The translations under genes and the position numbers were made by a program. This document shows, in pieces, positions 33,165 to 35,461 of a stretch of 35,461 nt of DNA (positions within the stretch are counted from its first letter, which is position 1; every line of letters starts with the position of its first letter). This stretch comes from Planifilum fulgidum. GTDB taxonomy: Bacteria; Bacillota; Bacilli; Thermoactinomycetales; DSM-44946. Where the stretch lies: positions 1 through 35,461 of the forward strand of contig NZ_FOOK01000032.1 in the NCBI RefSeq assembly GCF_900113175.1. Reading direction: 5' to 3'. The notes below the pieces were generated by a model. That model was not told where the DNA came from. It saw nothing but the letters and a program-made list of their open reading frames with translations, and ran no database searches.

Positions 33165-33382
33165 TCATTTTTGAAGGCCTGCGCAGCGGGATTGTATATC
33201 AATCCCATGTAACCGTAGAAGGCGGTCCTTTCCCCACAGCCATCGAACCGCGGATCACCAGGAAACCGGAAAAGCCGATCACCAAAATGGGGGCGAGGTC
33301 GGTGATCGTGTTGATCACGGCGAAGGTGACGCCGTTCCAGCGGGTAGGCTGCAGCGCCTTGTCCAAAAAATGGGGGTTGTAA
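33165..33382 (-). pseudogene. Relic of an ABC exporter membrane domain (frameshifted fragment)
   Basis: One minus-strand frame from about 33382 to 33199 reads NPHFLDKALQPTRWNGVTFA, VINTITDLAPILVIGFSGFL, VIRGSMAVG. This closely resembles the transmembrane domain of MsbA-type ABC exporters. After a run of G and A near 33237-33243 the match continues in another frame as TAFYGYMGLIYNP, the next segment in such exporters. There is a stop just before the fragment, no ATPase domain, and no start. It is a dead remnant next to the xyn promoter. Confidence 0.75.
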
Positions 33383-33667
33383 TGGTCTCACACCGGGACT
33401 TCCCGTCCGAAGCGAAGGAGCCCCCCGGGAAAAGGATGCCTTTTTGACAAACCGGCGGAATTCCCGGTGTTGCGCGCCTTTATTCCCCCTTCCGCCCCGC
33501 ACGCGCCGGGTTCCGTCAAGTCAAAGATGGCGTCCGCCCCGGGACAACACGCCAAAATCCCCTGCTTCCCGGGCAGGGGGCGCCGATTTTTTTGAATGAA
33601 AACCAAGGCGTCGGAAACGGAAGCCCATCGATATTGCCGGTTCCATCAAAGATGCGGCGGAAAAGGA

Positions 33668-34825
33668 TTACCGGAAGCGGCGGAAAAATTTCCGCACGTC
33701 CTCCACGAACAAATCGGGCACTTCCAACGCCGCAAAATGGCCGCCCCGGTCAAATTCCGTCCAATGGACGACGGTGTATTGGAGCTCGGCAAAGCGGCGA
33801 ACGGGAAGCTGGATATCGTGCGGGAATACCGCGACGCCCACAGGTGCCGCGCCGGGCCTGAACCGTCCTTTGGAGCGGGCATTTTCATAATACAGAAGGG
33901 CCGATGAACCGGCGGTGCCCGTGAGCCAGTAGAGCATCACGTTGGTGAGCAAAATCTCCTCTGCGATTGGACAAGACGGATCCGTCCATTCGATGAATTT
34001 CTCCGCGATCCAAGCCAGTTGGCCGACGGGCGAGTCGGTCAGGGCATAGGAAATCGTCTGGGGACGGGTGGACTGCAGCCTCATGTAGCCGGGGGGAGTC
34101 TCTCTCAGCCGTTGGGTGTTGGCGATCCTCGCCTTCTCTTCCTCCGTCAGATCACTGATGTCGGCGGATGGAGGGGGAGGCGTCGGCAGATAGTTGAGAT
34201 GCACCCCGCAAACATGTTCCGGGTCTATGGCTGCCAAGGCCCTGGAAATGGCGGAACCCCAATCCCCGCCCTGGGCTCCGTACCGGTCATAACCCAGCCG
34301 CCTCATCAGTTCAGCCCAGGCGTGCGCGATTCGGCCGACATTCCACCCCTTCTCCTTCACGGGACCGGAAAAGCCGAAGCCCGGAATCGACGGGATGACC
34401 AAGTGGAAGGCATCCGCCGGGTCACCGCCGTGGGATTTCGGATCGGCAAGCGGACCAATAATGTGAAGAAACTCCACAACGGAGCCGGGCCAACCGTGGG
34501 TGATCACCAGCGGAAGCGCCTTCTTCTCAGGAGAACGGACGTGCAGGAAATGGATCTTTGCTCCATCGATCGCCGTGGTGAATTGGGGGAAGGAGTTCAA
34601 CAATGCCTCGTATTTTCGCCAGTCGTAGCAGGTGCGCCAGTACTCCACCAGCTGTTTTAAACGATCGGGTGGAACCCCGTAGTTTCTCCCGGCGCCGGGC
34701 AGTTCAGCGGGCCAACGGGTGCGGGCCAGACGGTTTTGCAGATCGTCCAGCTCGGATTGGGGGATGGCGATGCGAAAGGGCCGAAGCGAAAAATCCGATC
34801 GGTACGGTCCCGGAAAATGACTCAT
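33668..34825 (-). CDS. Epoxide hydrolase (EPHX family, alpha/beta hydrolase)
   Basis: This 385-residue enzyme is of the microsomal/juvenile-hormone epoxide hydrolase type. The N-terminal EHN domain (RPFRIAIPQSELDDLQNRLA, RTRWPAELPGAG, LVEYWRTCYDWRKYEALLNS) is followed by the hydrolase core: oxyanion motif ITHGWPGSVVEFLH, IPSIPGFGFSGP, nucleophile Asp in AQGGDWGSAI, and catalytic His in FDRGGHFAALEVPDL. It should open epoxides to diols through an ester intermediate; substrate unknown. The ATG at 34825 gives the usual family start, with AAGGGTGA upstream; an ATG nine bases earlier is possible. A single-gene unit with its own promoter at 35024-35052. Confidence 0.9.
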   Translation of the reverse strand: MSHFPGPYRSDFSLRPFRIAIPQSELDDLQNRLARTRWPAELPGAGRNYGVPPDRLKQLVEYWRTCYDWRKYEALLNSFPQFTTAIDGAKIHFLHVRSPEKKALPLVITHGWPGSVVEFLHIIGPLADPKSHGGDPADAFHLVIPSIPGFGFSGPVKEKGWNVGRIAHAWAELMRRLGYDRYGAQGGDWGSAISRALAAIDPEHVCGVHLNYLPTPPPPSADISDLTEEEKARIANTQRLRETPPGYMRLQSTRPQTISYALTDSPVGQLAWIAEKFIEWTDPSCPIAEEILLTNVMLYWLTGTAGSSALLYYENARSKGRFRPGAAPVGVAVFPHDIQLPVRRFAELQYTVVHWTEFDRGGHFAALEVPDLFVEDVRKFFRRFR

Positions 34826-35023
34826 TTCAAACATCACCCTTTTCGAGTAAAGTGGGATGGGATTGCACTTTGGCGCGCGGATGAACGTTCCGGATGACGA
34901 TACGAATTTCCCCGGCTTCTGAATGCAAACACCCTCTCGTGGATAAGATCGAGCGCTGCCGACTGCGGTTTCTCTTTGACGCACTTACACTCGAACGTTT
35001 GTAGTAAGCCCTCACTTGCTGCC
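34826..35023 (-). other. Leader of the epoxide hydrolase gene
   Basis: About 190 untranslated bases separate the promoter from the start codon. Short frames present have poor ribosome binding sites; I see no known RNA motif. Confidence 0.35.
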
Positions 35024-35052
35024 ACTTTATTCCTCTTTCCCTCCGTTGTCAA
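35024..35052 (-). promoter_or_regulatory. Epoxide hydrolase promoter
   Basis: On the minus strand a perfect TTGACA (35047-35052), 17-base spacer and TAAAGT (35024-35029). It lies only about 90 bases from the IS3 left end. Confidence 0.75.
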
Positions 35053-35151
35053 GTGGAAGCTGCGGCGCCATTTCCTTTCCCATTCCACAAAGGTTCGCCC
35101 CCTAGGGACCCGTTTGCATCCAAAAGAAAACACACCCCCGCTTGTGAAGTG

Positions 35152-35206
35152 CACCCCTTAAAGTAGACACAGGAAAACACCCCTGTGAAAATTACTTTAA
35201 GGGGTG
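35152..35206 (+). repeat. Hairpin at the IS3 left end covering the orfA ribosome binding site
   Basis: CACCCCTTAAAGTA (35152-35165) and TACTTTAAGGGGTG (35193-35206) are perfect 14-base inverted arms. Inside, CACAGG (35168-35173) pairs with CCTGTG (35182-35187). The right arm contains AAGGGGTG, the ribosome binding site of orfA, so a transcript reading in from outside would hide it. Confidence 0.8.
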
Positions 35207-35212
35207 ATTTTC

Positions 35213-35461
35213 GTGGCAAGAAAAGGACAGAAATTCAAGACATATAGCTTTGAACTGAAAAAGAAGGCAGTGGAAATGAGGCTTCAGGGCATTCCCAAGG
35301 CAAAGATTGCTGAAGAGCTGGGGATTCAAGATGTGGGGCGATTAAAGATCTGGATGCGGAAATACCGGGAACAGGGCGATTTTGGGCTAATGGAGCACAG
35401 AGGGAGGCGGAAAGAGTACAAGGACCTGGAACGGGAAGTCAAAAGGCTGCGACTGGAGAAT
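35213..35461 (+). CDS. IS3-family transposase OrfA, N-terminal part (cut by window edge)
   Basis: The visible 83 codons start at GTG 35213 with AAGGGGTG six bases upstream. They encode an IS3 OrfA: basic lead (ARKGQKFKTYSFELKKKAVE), helix-turn-helix (MRLQGIPKAKIAEELGIQDV), W in RLKIWMRKYREQG, then the leucine-zipper-like DLEREVKRLRLEN. OrfA binds the element ends; in IS3 elements OrfB with the DDE domain is made by frameshifting, but that gene lies beyond the window. No stop is present up to the edge. Confidence 0.88.
   Translation, partial: MARKGQKFKTYSFELKKKAVEMRLQGIPKAKIAEELGIQDVGRLKIWMRKYREQGDFGLMEHRGRRKEYKDLEREVKRLRLEN

Larger units (their letters stand above)
35145..35461 (+). mobile_element. 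IS3-family element, left end (continues beyond window)
   Basis: The element probably begins at TGAAGTGCACCCC (35145), which has the TG terminus of IS3 ends and is followed by a leader hairpin and orfA. The right end and target duplication are outside the window, so the exact border is inferred. Confidence 0.65.

Noticed and set aside
33559-33593. Terminator-like hairpin with a T-run on the plus strand
   Set aside because: CCCCTGC/GCAGGGG is followed by T7 only after a 7-base gap, and no plus-strand gene ends here.

Overview
The window looks like a piece of chromosome from a moderately GC-rich Bacillales organism. Gene sets match Bacillus operon by operon (mntABCD, rocA with putB, xynP-xynB, cre boxes, an MntR box, a XylR-type operator), ribosome binding sites are strong and G-rich, GTG and TTG starts are common, and neighbouring genes often overlap by four bases (GTGA or ATGA). 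The high GC and gene content would fit a thermophilic Thermoactinomycetaceae-like host; that name is inference, not something the sequence proves. Both edges lie in insertion sequences: an IS630-type transposase on the left and an IS3-type orfA on the right.

Left to right: (1) an IS630 transposase N-terminus lies against a small exported acidic protein. (2) A minus-strand TAXI-type TRAP transporter operon runs 4664 to 1029 (solute-binding lipoprotein, DUF1850 protein, fused 4TM/12TM permease) and ends in a good terminator. (3) A plus-strand cassette at 5160-8702 encodes the osmolyte pathway for N-acetylglutaminylglutamine amide: AsnO-type amidotransferase, then the Ngg synthetase split into a GNAT protein and an ATP-grasp protein. 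An unrecognised 243-aa protein follows. (4) A two-gene unit at 9932-11907 encodes a DUF5819 protein and an HTTM membrane protein fused to a DCC1-type thiol oxidoreductase. It resembles SdpA/SdpB without a visible SdpC. (5) On the minus strand are an alpha/beta hydrolase, the mntABCD manganese ABC transporter with a clear MntR box, a PH-domain membrane protein and a CPA2 antiporter with TrkA domains.

(6) About 1 kb without a convincing gene (19574-20651) precedes a plus-strand sugar operon (20652-26365) that is visibly more AT-rich than its surroundings: PRD regulator with EIIB- and EIIA-like domains, ascorbate-type EIIB and EIIC, and a transketolase split into two subunits. A consensus cre box lies just upstream. 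This could be a self-contained route in which a keto-sugar is phosphorylated on entry and cleaved directly by the transketolase. (7) Proline catabolism is divergently arranged: rocA on the minus strand and putB on the plus strand, each with a recognisable promoter; putB has a near-consensus cre box. (8) A minus-strand xylo-oligosaccharide operon (xynP, xynB) has a near-perfect promoter, a XylR-type operator and a cre box in its leader. (9) A decayed ABC exporter fragment, an epoxide hydrolase, and the IS3 left end close the window.

The main themes are osmolyte and compatible-solute metabolism (NAGGN, proline, cation antiport), manganese uptake, and catabolite-controlled sugar and proline use. 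The least explained parts are the SdpAB-like pair, the split ngg gene with its unknown neighbour, the closed PTS-transketolase operon, and a structured non-coding stretch near 19775-19920. No tRNA, rRNA or CRISPR array was seen.
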